Source: Tetmemena sp. SeJ-2015 (lineage: Eukaryota > Ciliophora > Spirotrichea > Sporadotrichida > Oxytrichidae). From it: a DNA stretch of 64,000 nucleotides. Within the stretch, counting starts at the first letter, position 1, and the number at the start of each line of letters is the position of its first letter. Below are positions 34,333 to 44,120 of this stretch, in pieces. The position numbers and the translations under genes were made by a program. Under the pieces are notes generated by a model, which saw nothing but the letters and a program-made list of their open reading frames with translations, made no database searches and was not told the DNA's origin. Location of the stretch: positions 1-64,000 of the forward strand of contig JAJKFJ010022100.1 in assembly GCA_027382625.1 (NCBI GenBank), written 5' to 3'.

Positions 34333-35405
34333 TCACTGGCACTTTGATTCTTCCCCATCTGATCCTCCTCCTATTTGCATATCTTCATCCCCATCTTCGT
34401 CATCGAGTCCATCCAAATCAGAAGTCTCACTAAGCTCACTTCCTGCATCAGACTTTGGAGCTTTCTTTGCATTATTATTTCTTACATTAGTCGAGCCATT
34501 AGCTACTCCATTAGTAGCCCCATTTATAATTCAATAATAAATAAATCAATGTTTCCTATTTTCAAATTCATTGATTGACGAAGTCAGCGGAGGCATGCTT
34601 TTTAACATGCTCTTTTACCTATAATTTATTTAAGTAAGATTTCTAAATGTTTGTATGAAAATGTCTGTTCAATGAAGTCTGAATGGTACCTTAATCTGAT
34701 ATTCCTCTGGCTTTTACTTGAGCAGATTTGCGGCCTCTGGATTTAAAGGGTCGGCTGGGTTAGGATAGAGCAGCAATTAAGGTAGGAACACGTCAATATA
34801 AAACACAATTAACATGAATAATATATGTCAAAGATGTTGATGAGGTCAAACATAGGCGACCAAGTCTGGTTTATGACATCAAGGCATACGCTTCCAGACC
34901 TAAAAATAGTAAGTTAATCATTTTAAGATTAAGGTAAATTCATGGCTTACGCTTCATCGATGTTTGGGTGGTATATTCTGTTTACAAACCCTATTGATGG
35001 AGACTTGTAGGGGTACTAATCTGGCAAAATTACTCTCACTTTCCACATTCCCTACAGTAAATGATTAAAGTTACACATCTCATTTATTAATCCTCTCATT
35101 TACGCATTGGCATATCAATTTGTTTGAAATAACTAACTCCCCGTCGAATTGCTAACGAACTAGCAATGAAATTTTGTTCCGTCATCTTAAAAATAAACAT
35201 ATAATCTTCATGCCGCACTCAAGTATTATAATTTCTAAAGTTATAGTTTTCAACTTACGTTTTCGTAGGGAGACTCTTTAGGTCCATGGAACTTAACTAT
35301 GAACTCGGACATGTTGTTCTCATTTGGAAGATGGACGTCAAAGTCTGAGACTAAGAGCTTAGTTACATCCTTATCTCTGCGTTTATTGCCCAAGGTTGAC
35401 ACCAT
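34333..35405 (-). CDS. UBE2H: Ubiquitin-conjugating enzyme, UBE2H/UBC8 type
   Basis: The start is ATG 35405 ([18 protein letters not shown]); an upstream in-frame ATG exists at 35435. The stop is TGA 34333-34335. Visible parts: [15 protein letters not shown]; then, after a long intron (about 215 nt, may contain an IES), [31 protein letters not shown] with the HPN motif; [13 protein letters not shown] with the catalytic Cys; and [19 protein letters not shown] after IES removal. The acidic C-terminal tail ([16 protein letters not shown]) is typical of UBE2H and is reached through another IES. The enzyme takes ubiquitin from E1 and passes it on with an E3, and is linked to the CTLH/GID pathway in other eukaryotes. 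Introns have GTAAG or GTACC donors. Confidence 0.92.
34522..34576. other. IES, 52 bp, pointer ATT
   Basis: Without removal the E2 ends at a TGA after ASADFVNQ. Cutting between ATT at 34522-34524 and 34574-34576 joins DFVN to GATNGVANG and adds the family-typical acidic tail. The pointer is only 3 bp. Confidence 0.55.
34792..34831. other. IES, 35 bp, pointer GTCAA
   Basis: GTCAA occurs at 34792-34796 and 34827-34831 (TTGAC on the coding strand). Removal gives LINIFDVFLPQLLLYPNP, the exact UBE2H sequence order. Confidence 0.92.
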
Positions 35406-35783
35406 GTTATTATTCCTGCAAGTACGATCAATCAAACAACCAATTATTACTGCTACTATTCACTAATCAATAATTTTAATGGCAAAAAAGAATATCAATC
35501 CATTTAATTTTTGGGCAATAATTCTTTTAAATTTAATTTGTAAATCAAATCGTAAACAACCCTTAAATGTTGCTCAATATTTCGATCGCTTGATCTCAGT
35601 TAAACATTGAAGAAATCATATTATGAGGAATTAAATCGCATCATTCTAGCTCATTCTCAATTGGATCTAGTAATTATATTTTCAACTTTACTTAAACCTA
35701 ACAAAGTACCCACTTTTTATTGATTTATACTTTAAAGTTTATAAAATTTATTAATTTCAATATAGTAAATTACTTGAAAAATA

Positions 35784-38700
35784 ATGTTGTGGGAAATTTC
35801 AGTCCTAAACAAGATCTACAAGACTAACTCCTTCTCCCGAATAAAGTCGAGGGTGCATGATGGAAAGAAAATCTTCGTTGTCTCAAGTAATTAAAAGTTC
35901 TCCTCAGTGGTTACAGAACTTGAGAAAGGAGATGTAATCAAGTGCCATAATGACAAAGACCTCATCCTCAAATATCTCGGATAGAAGCATCAGGTTGATT
36001 AGTAAAATAGTATGGATGATATTTTTTGCTATTTTTATTGATCTGTATGAGAAATCAGATTAATATCTGTCTGACTTGTACCTATTCGACTGCATACTTT
36101 CTCTGATTTCAAGAGAGGACTAATCGGTAAAATTTAGCATTCTGTAATAGCCTTTTTAGATCTCTCTAGATCAAACTATTTTATGGGTGAGAAAACTCTT
36201 CTAAGGTTTTAATCCTGAGCATGGAAGTGAGACCAACCTTAAAGAATTAAGGGACTTGGATAGTTTTCTTAAGCTTAGGTCCTCACTGATAAATCACTAG
36301 TTATCTTTCATTGGTAAGTCTTTACAGCATATGGTTTAAATATATTCTTAGATGTTATGGCCTCATCCTCAATAAGAAGAAATAGTGCAATTCAATAGGA
36401 AATGAATGCAAACACAAAAGACTATAAGAATATAAGAAGATGGAATAAATGGATTGACGATATAACTTGCATAGACTACTCTAAAATTATGAACTACCAT
36501 GAGAAGAAGGAAAAGAAAATACAGGAGGCAGTCACTAAGTTCACATCTAGCAAGGATTTAATAAATGCAGTCAAAAAGAAGATGTATGATAAGGTCAAGT
36601 AAATTCTCGACAAAAATGTAAGCACTATTGAATCAATAACGGTTATTAAAGAAAAATGCTGTCGTTTCTCGAGATACCGATAATTAAAATGCGTCACTTG
36701 TGCACATAGCTGTGGGAAATGGAGATCTAGAAATGATATAGCTTTTGTAAAAATATGGAGCAGACATTGATGCACCTGATAAAGAAGAATTTACCCCTTT
36801 TTAATATGCTTGCATGCTTGGAAAGTTGAATCTTGCTAAATATCTAGATTCATAAGGAGCCAACATTCATCATAGAGAATTTCAAGAAAGAACTGCACTC
36901 TACATGTATATACTTTGCTTAATGATAATTTTAGAGCTGCTTCAACAGGAGAAATGGAGGTCCTAAATTATTTAATTGCAAGGGGATGCAACGTTGACAC
37001 TCCGACTAAACTTGGGAGATCTCCACTTAGCAAAGCTTGCTGGAATGGAAGGATAGAAGTTGTAGAGAGATTAATTGATACTCCGGGAATAAATGTAAAC
37101 ACTCAAGATCTTCAGGGGAGAACAGCTCTTCATAATGCTGTTTGGGGACCTAATGGAGGGAGACTTGGTAAAAAAGCGGGTATGAACCCTCGAGACTCTC
37201 CAGAATGTGCTTATGTAAGAATTATTTTATGATAATACTTATCAAGATAGTATTTGCTTACTCATGGTGCAGATCCAAATATAGAAGATATCAATGGGAA
37301 TACTGCGATCGCAATTGCATGCTCAACTTTTTCAGTTGACTGCATAGATGTATTGATGCAGTTTAATGCTGATCTATCTATTCCAAATAGCAAGAAAAAT
37401 TATCCTATCCACATGAGTCTTTACCGAGGAAATATTGAATGCTACGAAAAATTAACCAAGTATAGTAAGAAAAATACTTCTTATATTTTAAAATACTTAA
37501 TTTAGATCCCGATTATGAGTATGATCCAATTAAAAATTGGTAAACATAATTGATCATAAAATCTTTAAATCTATAATTCTTCTACAATACACGAATTCAT
37601 GTATAATAAATATCAAAATTTTAGAATACTCTTTGCAAATATTTTTCAACTTACTAAGATTTCAGCAAGTAATCATATTTAAAAACTTTTTCCAAGTATC
37701 TTTAGACATCTCTTATTTTTAAAAATAAATTTGTACGATGATTTATTGAACTGACATAATTTTTAAAGAAATTTTTTTTTGGACCCACATTTGTATTTCT
37801 CTTATATTCAGTGAGAAATATGGCAGGATTCACTCCTCAGGAATCCTACCTAGCAACTGATAAAGACTATGTTGCCCTCTATTTCCTTAATAAGTTAATG
37901 AATAATGAACCAGTTCCTCAAGAACTTAACTTAGCAATTCAACTTTTTGAAAATGATAACAAGTGCTTGAGAGTTATGGTAGACTATCATAGTTTATAAT
38001 TAATAATGTTTCTACTTTTAATGTTATGACTACTAGAGTTACAGAAATCTATCTGTAATGATAACCTAGCTTCCTTTTCTTGACAAGAAATTAGTACAGA
38101 TTATTATAGAATACTTTCTAAAAGAAGGACTACAAAGGGCTTTAATGCTCAATCATGATAAGATTTGGAAAATTATTCTCGAAACATTCCAAGAATATGA
38201 GACAGTCATTCCTCAGGAACTGCTTAATAAATTGCTCATAATTAGCATAGCACAGGATCTAGAATTCGATTACTTCTTTAGCTTATTTACTAAAGCTAGG
38301 ATCACAGAGGTAAAATAATAAACACAAGCAGCATATAACTATAGGTTATAAATGTGAGCTAAAATTAAGGAAATAATTGGTTCTTGTTTTAATTCTTCTT
38401 TTCAATTGGTTTGCTTGGTCCAATACCTAACTTTTTGGTTATTTGTCTTGAGTATCTTTTCTATAAAAATAATATCATATTCTATGACAAACTCATTTGT
38501 ATTTCGAGCTAGTGTCTCTAAGCAGTTTAGTTGTATTTTCTTCTTATCTGCCTGAAGTTTCTTCAAGTGTATCACCCAATCTTCCTGAATAACTTATTCA
38601 TTTAGCCACACTGAGTTTATTTAACCAGTCAAAATGAGCTAGAAGATTGTAAATAAAGGAATTAGGAAATGTGAATCTGATCTAGCATAGTCCAGCATTC

Positions 38701-40131
38701 CCTGCGGCAATGGCCTTATTTTCTTTTATCTTAAATAAAGATATACAGAGGTAAAATATTATAGTAGAAGAATAAATGTTATTATAGACTCCCTACGTTG
38801 CAATTAAGACTGCTTGCTTTTGCAAAAACTCAGAATGCCTTTCCCAAATATTACTTTAGCATTTATAAATTGAAATTATAATGAGAGAATTTTAATAGGA
38901 ATAATAGAAATGTATGATGAGATTGATATTTTATTTATTGACAGTATCTCTGATGATCAAGAGTTGTCAGAAGATTTTCTAAAAAGCTTTCAAATTACAA
39001 ACTTATTGAATCATGAATACCTAGACGGCAGAAAAACCTTAAAAAGTTTGACTATGACAAAATGTTTGCTTCTTTCAAAGGATGTAATCCTCTCCATATT
39101 GCTATAATAAAGAACAGCCATGATTGCGTGAGATCCCTCCTCGAGGATTCAAATATAGATCCATCAGAGTAAACTAAAGAAGGCGAAAGCACTATCATTT
39201 TGGCTTGCAAATATGCTGTGAGCATAGAAATACTCGAAAGCATATTAGTTTCATTGCGAGCCTCTATGACTGTTGAGAAAGTAAAGGAATATCTTGAACT
39301 TAAGGATGCATCAGGACTAAGGGCATATGATTATTGCAAAATTAAGAAGAGAGCAGATCTTGGTGTTGTGCTCGGAGAATTTGTGGACACTAGCAAATCG
39401 GTTATAGAAATTCAGTATGAGCTTCTAAATTACGATTTCAAGGCTAACGCCAAGATTTAATTTGAGGAAGACATAACTCAATTAAAGAACATGGACTTGA
39501 AATCACAGTACCTTCCGATGCAAGAGCAGTTTCTCAAAAAGGAGCTCAAAATTAAACTAGATAAATGTCCAGCAAGATAAATCAAACCTATTTAATATAC
39601 ACCACTATCATGGATAGATACGGAGGAAAAACTCTTAGAATCAATTGAAGAGATTAAAACCATTTCCAGAAATGTAACTTGCTATCAGTAGATTTAGAGT
39701 ATCATAACCTCGCAAAGGTAATTTTTGTTTCAATTTAATGGATTTAGCATACTTGCATTGTTTGCTTGATTTAGATGTCTACATATTGCAAGGATTATGT
39801 AATAGATGTGCTTAAAGTCAAGGAAGGAGTTCAAAAGCATTTGAAAGAACTTTTCTAAAATAAGGGAATTGTAAAGATATTCCACGGGTGTGATTCAGAC
39901 ATTTAAATTCTGGCTGTAAATTATCTACTAATTTTATTTTACTCTTATAGAGCGATCTTGATATTTTCCCTGTAAATATATTTGATACTGCAAGGGCTTA
40001 TTAGTAAATACTCAAGCTACCTGAGAATGCTCCTAGACATATTGATTTAACGTCTTTAGAGAGCTTATGCGAAAAGTTCTTAGGAATCCATATGGATAAA
40101 TTCTTTTAAATATCGGATTGGAGAATAAGGC
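35784..40131 (+). CDS. Scrambled ankyrin-repeat / RRP6-type 3'-5' exonuclease fusion (main part)
   Basis: The start is ATG 35784 (MLWEISVLNKIYKTNSFSR). The N-terminal approximately 250 residues are not recognised. Ankyrin repeats follow: SLVHIAVGNGDLEMIQLLQK, TALYIAASTGEMEVLNYLI, SPLSKACWNGRIEVVERLI, YLLTHGADPNIEDINGNTA and NPLHIAIIKNSHDCVRSLL. The C-terminal part is a DEDD exonuclease of RRP6/EXOSC10 type: WIDTEEKLLESIEEI, LLSVDLEYHN (catalytic D-x-E), FHGCDSDIQIL (D), FPVNIFDTARAYQ and ISDWRIR at 40131. There the gene stops being collinear: the rest lies inverted at 38402-38720. Small GT-AG introns (29-60 nt) are frequent. A 282-bp IES is at 37534 and an IES inside an intron at 39741. An in-frame TGA near 38880 and a frame shift near 39040 remain unexplained. 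Confidence 0.85.
37534..37819. other. IES, 282 bp, pointer AAAT
   Basis: AAAT occurs at 37534-37537 and 37816-37819. The AT-rich insert breaks an ankyrin repeat. Removal joins DYEYDPIKN to MAGFTPQESYLATDKD in the same frame. The 61-codon standard frame inside it is not protein-like. Confidence 0.65.
38304..38758. other. Excised block holding the inverted MDS; 14-bp pointer ACAGAGGTAAAATA
   Basis: A 14-bp perfect direct repeat lies at 38304-38317 and 38745-38758. Joining across it keeps the frame (441 bp, divisible by three) and reads LFTKARITEVKYYSRRINVI, so the two plus-strand coding segments are adjacent in the somatic gene. The block between carries a coding segment on the opposite strand. 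Confidence 0.88.
38402..38720 (-). CDS. Inverted, scrambled final coding segment of the ankyrin-RRP6 gene
   Basis: On the minus strand one ciliate-code frame runs without break from the pointer at 38713-38720 to TGA 38402-38404. It starts PLPQGMLDYARSDSHFLIPL, the part of the RRP6 family that follows DWRIR: YAR-D-H holds the last catalytic Tyr/Asp region. The pointer AATAAGGC (inverse of GCCTTATT at 38713-38720) is also at 40124-40131 directly after the codons for DWRI. Joining the two gives DWRIRPLPQGMLDYARSD with no gap. The segment continues about 85 more residues (NSVWLNEQVIQEDWVIHL...) to the stop. It therefore belongs after 40131 in the mature gene, although it lies inverted and 1.4 kb upstream. 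A nested unrelated gene is excluded by the exact motif continuity. Confidence 0.92.
39741..39774. other. IES inside an intron, 27 bp, pointer GATTTAG
   Basis: The 7-bp repeat GATTTAG occurs at 39741-39747 and 39768-39774, within the intron that starts GTAATTTTTG after LEYHNLAK. The pointer contains the intron acceptor AG. After excision a 31-nt intron remains. Confidence 0.55.
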
Positions 40132-40560
40132 AATTTATTTCATTTATAATGAAAATCATATTTTCAATTTAATGAATTGAAAATTATCAGATGGAGTAAT
40201 TTTCTTTTATTTAATTAAAAAAACACTAAGAGGAGTTCAAATCAGAAGGAATTAAAAAAAATTAGGATCGCAAATGCCAAGATTTATTTTTAGACCCAAG
40301 CTTACTTTGGATGCTTAGTTTTTTGTGATTAAGTTATCAAACAGGTATAAACATCAAGCCCAGACCGTTCCCAATACATATCTTCTCTTTTTGTTAAAAA
40401 TTCTGCTCTATTTTATTAAATTTTAGGGAAAATTTAATGCTGAAAAGAAACTATAGGATCCTCTCACTTGGAAATTAATTTGAGTTTGGATAATTGATTG
40501 ATATCAATTAAAAGAATAGTTTAATTAAGATATAAAGTTATTATTTTTAGATTTGATTAA
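40132..40560. other. Spacer after the pointer of the scrambled gene
   Basis: Past AATAAGGC (40124-40131) the exonuclease similarity ends abruptly. Some Gln-code open stretches occur (for example PRFIFRPKLTLDAQF near 40275), but none with recognised similarity. It holds the 5' flank of the next gene. Confidence 0.4.
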
Positions 40561-41472
40561 ATGGACAGTCACTACAAGAATCTTTTCCATCCCGAGTTGA
40601 TGAAAGGCAAAGTGCTTATCATTACTGGAGGTTCAAGAGGTGGAATGCTCAAGGAAATTGGTAGAGCCTATCTTCTCCACGGAGCTAAAGGAGTTGTACT
40701 TATGAGCAGAAACGCTGAGAAAAATCAGGAATAAGTAAATGACTTAGGCAAGTATGGTGCTAGTCACAGCGAGCCAGGTGATGTTAGAAAGCCAGAAGAT
40801 TGCAAGAGAGTTGTTGCAAACACAATTGCAAAGTTTGGATCTGTAGATGTATTGGTGAATGGAGCTGCTGGAAACTTTTTAGCTTCGGCTTCTTCTCTAT
40901 CAACCAATGGGTTCAGAACAGTCCAAGAAATTGATGCTCTCGGAACTTTCAACATGTCACAAGCTGTTTACAATGGATACATGAAGGCCAATGGCGGTGT
41001 TGTAATCAACATCTCTGCAACTCTGCACTGGAGTGGATCTGCCTTGCAAGTTCACTCTGCTGCAGCAAAGGCAGCTATTGATTCGATCACAAAAACTCTT
41101 GCAGTTGAATGGGGTCCCAGCAAAGTCAGAGTAGTAGGTATTGCTCCTGGAGCTATCGAGGGCACTGAGGGATTCGAAAGACTTGGTGATTTTGCCACCA
41201 TGAACAGTAAAGAGAAGGCTAACAATGCAAGAGAAGATGGAGCCATGAGCAAGAAAGTTGATTTGGATTTATTAGCTAAAAGGACCACACCTATCGCTAG
41301 ATTTGGAACCATCTATGATATTGCGAATGCAGCTTTATTCCTTGGCAGTCCTATGGCCTCTTATGTGTCAGGAACTAATCTTCTTGTTGATGGTGGAGCT
41401 GTTTTAACTTATCCTAATTTCCTCTTTATTGACCCAAGCTTTGTTGAAATGTGGTCATCGGCCAAGTTGTGA
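40561..41472 (+). CDS. DECR2: Peroxisomal 2,4-dienoyl-CoA reductase (SDR family)
   Basis: A single uninterrupted frame of 303 residues from ATG 40561 to TGA 41470-41472. It is a short-chain dehydrogenase/reductase: the NADPH-binding motif is TGGSRGGM at residues 22-29, VNGAAGNFLA lies near residue 100, and further blocks are VINISATLHWSG, HSAAAKAAIDSITKTLAVEW and VRVVGIAPGAIEGTEG. The Ala-Gly-Asn-Phe block and the Lys-rather-than-Tyr-Lys active region are typical of dienoyl-CoA reductases rather than general SDRs. The C-terminus SAKL ends in AKL, a PTS1-type peroxisomal signal. Role: reduces 2,4-dienoyl-CoA during beta-oxidation of polyunsaturated fatty acids. No intron and no IES. Confidence 0.92.
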
Positions 41473-41592
41473 CGTACAAAGATCTTTAATAGAAGAGATA
41501 TATAATTGACTTACATCATGAATCCAACTCAATTGAAGATGAATTAGAAAGTTTAGTCAACATAATAAACTCTAAAAATATTTTTGCAGTTT

Positions 41593-42965
41593 TCATTGTG
41601 CTAGAAGCTCCTCTGTTTAGCCTTCGACTTGCTTGATAACCTCGTCCATTTTAACTTCCCAGTGCTCGAGCTTTTTTACCATAATTTCCAAGTGATTTCT
41701 GCTGAGGTATCTGGGCAAGATCCAATTGATGTGCACAACCTAATCCACTTCATCTATTTGACCCTTGATTAGCTCCAAGCTCATTGCCTTCATTACCATC
41801 AACTCGACATCGTTACTTAAAAATTAAATGATATACAAAAGTTGAGAGATAGCTGACACTCTTGAGATATAACTTGGAAGGGAATACTTCTCTCATCCTT
41901 GTTAACAACAAATAGAAGTAAACAAAAAATGAAAGAAGCTCAAGGAAGGCTATGATCTTCACTTTCTGCTGAAGGGTTGGGATCTCTTTGCTAATGTTAG
42001 GCTAAACAAATTTAGGGTTTAACTGACTCTTACAAATCTGTGAATGAACTCAGCATGCTTATTGATGGCATTGTTAAAGTTTGAAATCTCTCCTTTTCCA
42101 AGAGTATGGAGCAATTCATAAAGCCATTCAAAGTCACCTCCTACAAGTGCCTGAAGAACATCCTTATCAAGCTAAAAATGTTAATAGGACTGCAATACAT
42201 ACAAGCTCAGTAATCAAACCTTAATTCAAAGGAAATATGTAAGATAAGTAATATTATAGATGTTCTTTCCGAGTAGGACAGACATTCCAATCTTGATTGA
42301 TATCTCCCTTTGCTCTTGCTGTGTGAGTTCAGAAGCGGGAGTGTAAGCGAGATACTGTAGAGTACTCTTATAGAAATTCTCATGATCATCCTTTCTCTTG
42401 TAATACAAGGCAAAGGTCTTGCTGAGGTTAGCATAGACTACAGGTTCCACATCTGAGAGTTGCTCGAGATCTCTTTTCACCTCATTTAGAATTTCGAAGC
42501 AGTCGTGATGCAAGTCTAAATGCAACTTCTTCTCGGCCTTTCCAATCTTGCACAAGAAAATGGCATCTTGCTTTCCTGCTAGTCTCAATTACGCTGCGTT
42601 TAAGAACTCTATGGCATCCTCAAGGTCTACAAGTTATATAAGCTTTGGAGGTAAGTTACTTTTGAATTGTCTCGATGCGCTGATTGTAATGAGAGCATAC
42701 TTAAGAGGGTTAACTCTGACAGTCAAATCCTTAATCAAGGAGTTGTAGAGCTCGATCAAATCTTCTCCCTGGTCGAACACATTTTCTTTACAATAGGAAA
42801 TCAGACTGTCTGTCAGTTGATGCCAAAGCCTAAGTATTGATATGAATAGTATGTAATAGCTTACTTCTCTTTATAGGTCTAGGTAATAACATCAATGTTG
42901 GCTTGCAATTGAGGGAACTTCCTGGCTTGCGCATCCAAGCATTGAATCACGGCTTGAGAGATCAT
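41593..42965 (-). CDS. PSMD13: 26S proteasome lid subunit PSMD13/RPN9
   Basis: The start is ATG 42965 (MISQAVIQCLDAQARKFPQL) and the stop is TGA 41593-41595. After a 34-nt intron it reads EKLWHQLTDSLISYCKENVF, then LIELYNSLIKDLTVRVNPLK, QDAIFLCKIGKAEKKLHLDL, IGMSVLLGKNIYNITELLDK, VGGDFEWLYELLHTLGKG and, in the PCI domain, NDVELMVMKAMSLELIKG then QIDEVDQVVHINWILPRYL. These match PSMD13 block by block. It is a structural lid component of the proteasome regulatory particle. Several short GT-AG introns and three IESs (41812, 41907, 42209) are present. Removal of each restores family-conserved residues. Confidence 0.95.
41812..41843. other. IES, 29 bp, pointer GTT
   Basis: GTT occurs at 41812-41814 and 41841-41843 (AAC on the coding strand). 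Removal joins ISQECQLSLN to DVELMVMKAMS, the exact PCI-domain order, and repairs the frame. The cut does not fit GT-AG. Confidence 0.75.
41907..41926. other. Very short IES, 14 bp, pointer AACAAA
   Basis: AACAAA occurs at 41907-41912 and 41921-41926. Removal gives LELLSFFVVNKDERSIPF and repairs the frame between two blocks that both match PSMD13. Only 8 bp lie between the pointers. Confidence 0.7.
42209..42252. other. IES, 38 bp, pointer AGTAAT
   Basis: AGTAAT occurs at 42209-42214 and 42247-42252. Removal gives LLGKNIYNITELLDKDVLQ, removing a TGA. A 31-nt GT-AG intron lies immediately after the right pointer. Confidence 0.88.
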
Positions 42966-43678
42966 TTTTGGTTAAGTGTTTTGAGTTAGTTAAATTTGAT
43001 ATTTAAATTTATATATTCCTCAAAATATGCATTAACTTCAGCATTCGTAATAAAATTAGATTGGCCACTCATAGAGGAGAGATCGATTTTATTTGAAAGA
43101 GAAGAATTTGTGGGTGAATAGCTTATAAATGTGTATTTAATTTTATTACCTCTGCTCCAAGCAGTCTGAGCTCCCTTTCTTCCTCGTAATTTCCTCAGTC
43201 AAATTTGTAACTTCCTCTCAGCTTTGCATTGAAACAAGAACTGATCCCTCTAATGGCCAACTGTCATCAGCTCACTCACATGGCAAGCTAAGTATCAGTC
43301 AAAGCTCTTACTTAGGGGGAGAGCAGCAAAAGTCAAGCAAAGAGATTGGTTGTTTTCCCAAATTTGATTTGAAATGAAACCAGAGTCTAAATGGGAGTGT
43401 TCATACCTGCTCAAAGCATTAGCTTATAGTGTGTAGTTTCTTATTCAATATTTTATAGCTAAAATGGCAGTTGAGATTCCACTTTCTAGCTTCAACTAGA
43501 GCAGAAGATTGCTTTTTTATATTTACAAAAGTCTCCAGCCCAAGTTTTCACTGATCTGGCTTTATTTACGTTCTTTCTCTCTAGACTGCCTTATTAAAAC
43601 ACTCTGACGATTATATTTAGTAAGTATGCTACATCAGCACTGGGCGAGTCTCCAAGGCCGATAAGGAGCAGCCCCCGC
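42966..43678. other. Spacer with one possible coding stretch
   Basis: Mostly AT-rich. About 43160-43378 (plus) is open in the ciliate code (FALKQELIPLMANCHQLTHM) and less AT-rich than the surroundings, but it has no clear start, no recognised family and ends at TGA. It may be a short unrecognised gene or MDS, or part of the 5' region of either neighbour. Confidence 0.3.
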
Positions 43679-43945
43679 TCATAACTTATAGAGCAGGATG
43701 GCCATTTGACCGATATAGAAGAAGATGTAGTGCTTGCTTGTGTAGGTAACGTACGAGGCAAAATGTTTGCCCACCACGCAGTGCCAGTTGGGAGAGTATT
43801 TCTTATCGAAGAAGCACTTTATATATTCTGAGATCTCCTTCTCCGTTTCTTTATTATCGATAGCGCGATTCACTTGCTGTTCCACGTCGTTCTTCATATC
43901 TTGGTCCATCTCGCAAACCACCCAGGTCACATTGCGCTCAGTCAT
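43679..43945 (-). CDS. DYNLL: Dynein light chain LC8 type
   Basis: A single uninterrupted frame of 88 residues from ATG 43945 to TGA 43679-43681. It matches the LC8 family over its full length: MQDMKNDVEQQVNRAIDN-like helix (EMDQDMKNDVEQQVNRAIDN), EISEYIKCFFDKKYSPNWHC, VVGKHFASYVTYTSKHYIFF and the end GQMAILLYKL. LC8 is a homodimeric hub that binds short peptides and is part of cytoplasmic and ciliary dynein. Relative to the metazoan type (about 89 residues) the C-terminus ends YKL instead of FKSG. No intron or IES. Confidence 0.95.
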   Translation of the reverse strand: MTERNVTWVVCEMDQDMKNDVEQQVNRAIDNKETEKEISEYIKCFFDKKYSPNWHCVVGKHFASYVTYTSKHYIFFYIGQMAILLYKL

Positions 43946-44120
43946 CTTTTAAATATATTTCTTGAAAGTAATTAATTATAAGTCTAACGCTAGTTTAAGA
44001 GTATTTAAATTTACGAAATCAATTAAAACCATAACCAAATTATTCAGAAGTTCATGTTCATATCAATAGGTTGGAATATCCCTGTATTTCATTTCATCTA
44101 TTCAGTATTCCATATAAACA

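Noticed and set aside
38340..38720. Independent nested gene on the minus strand
   Set aside because: The segment starts with PLPQGMLDYARSDSHFL, which continues DWRIR of the host gene, and shares an exact 8-bp pointer with its end at 40124-40131.
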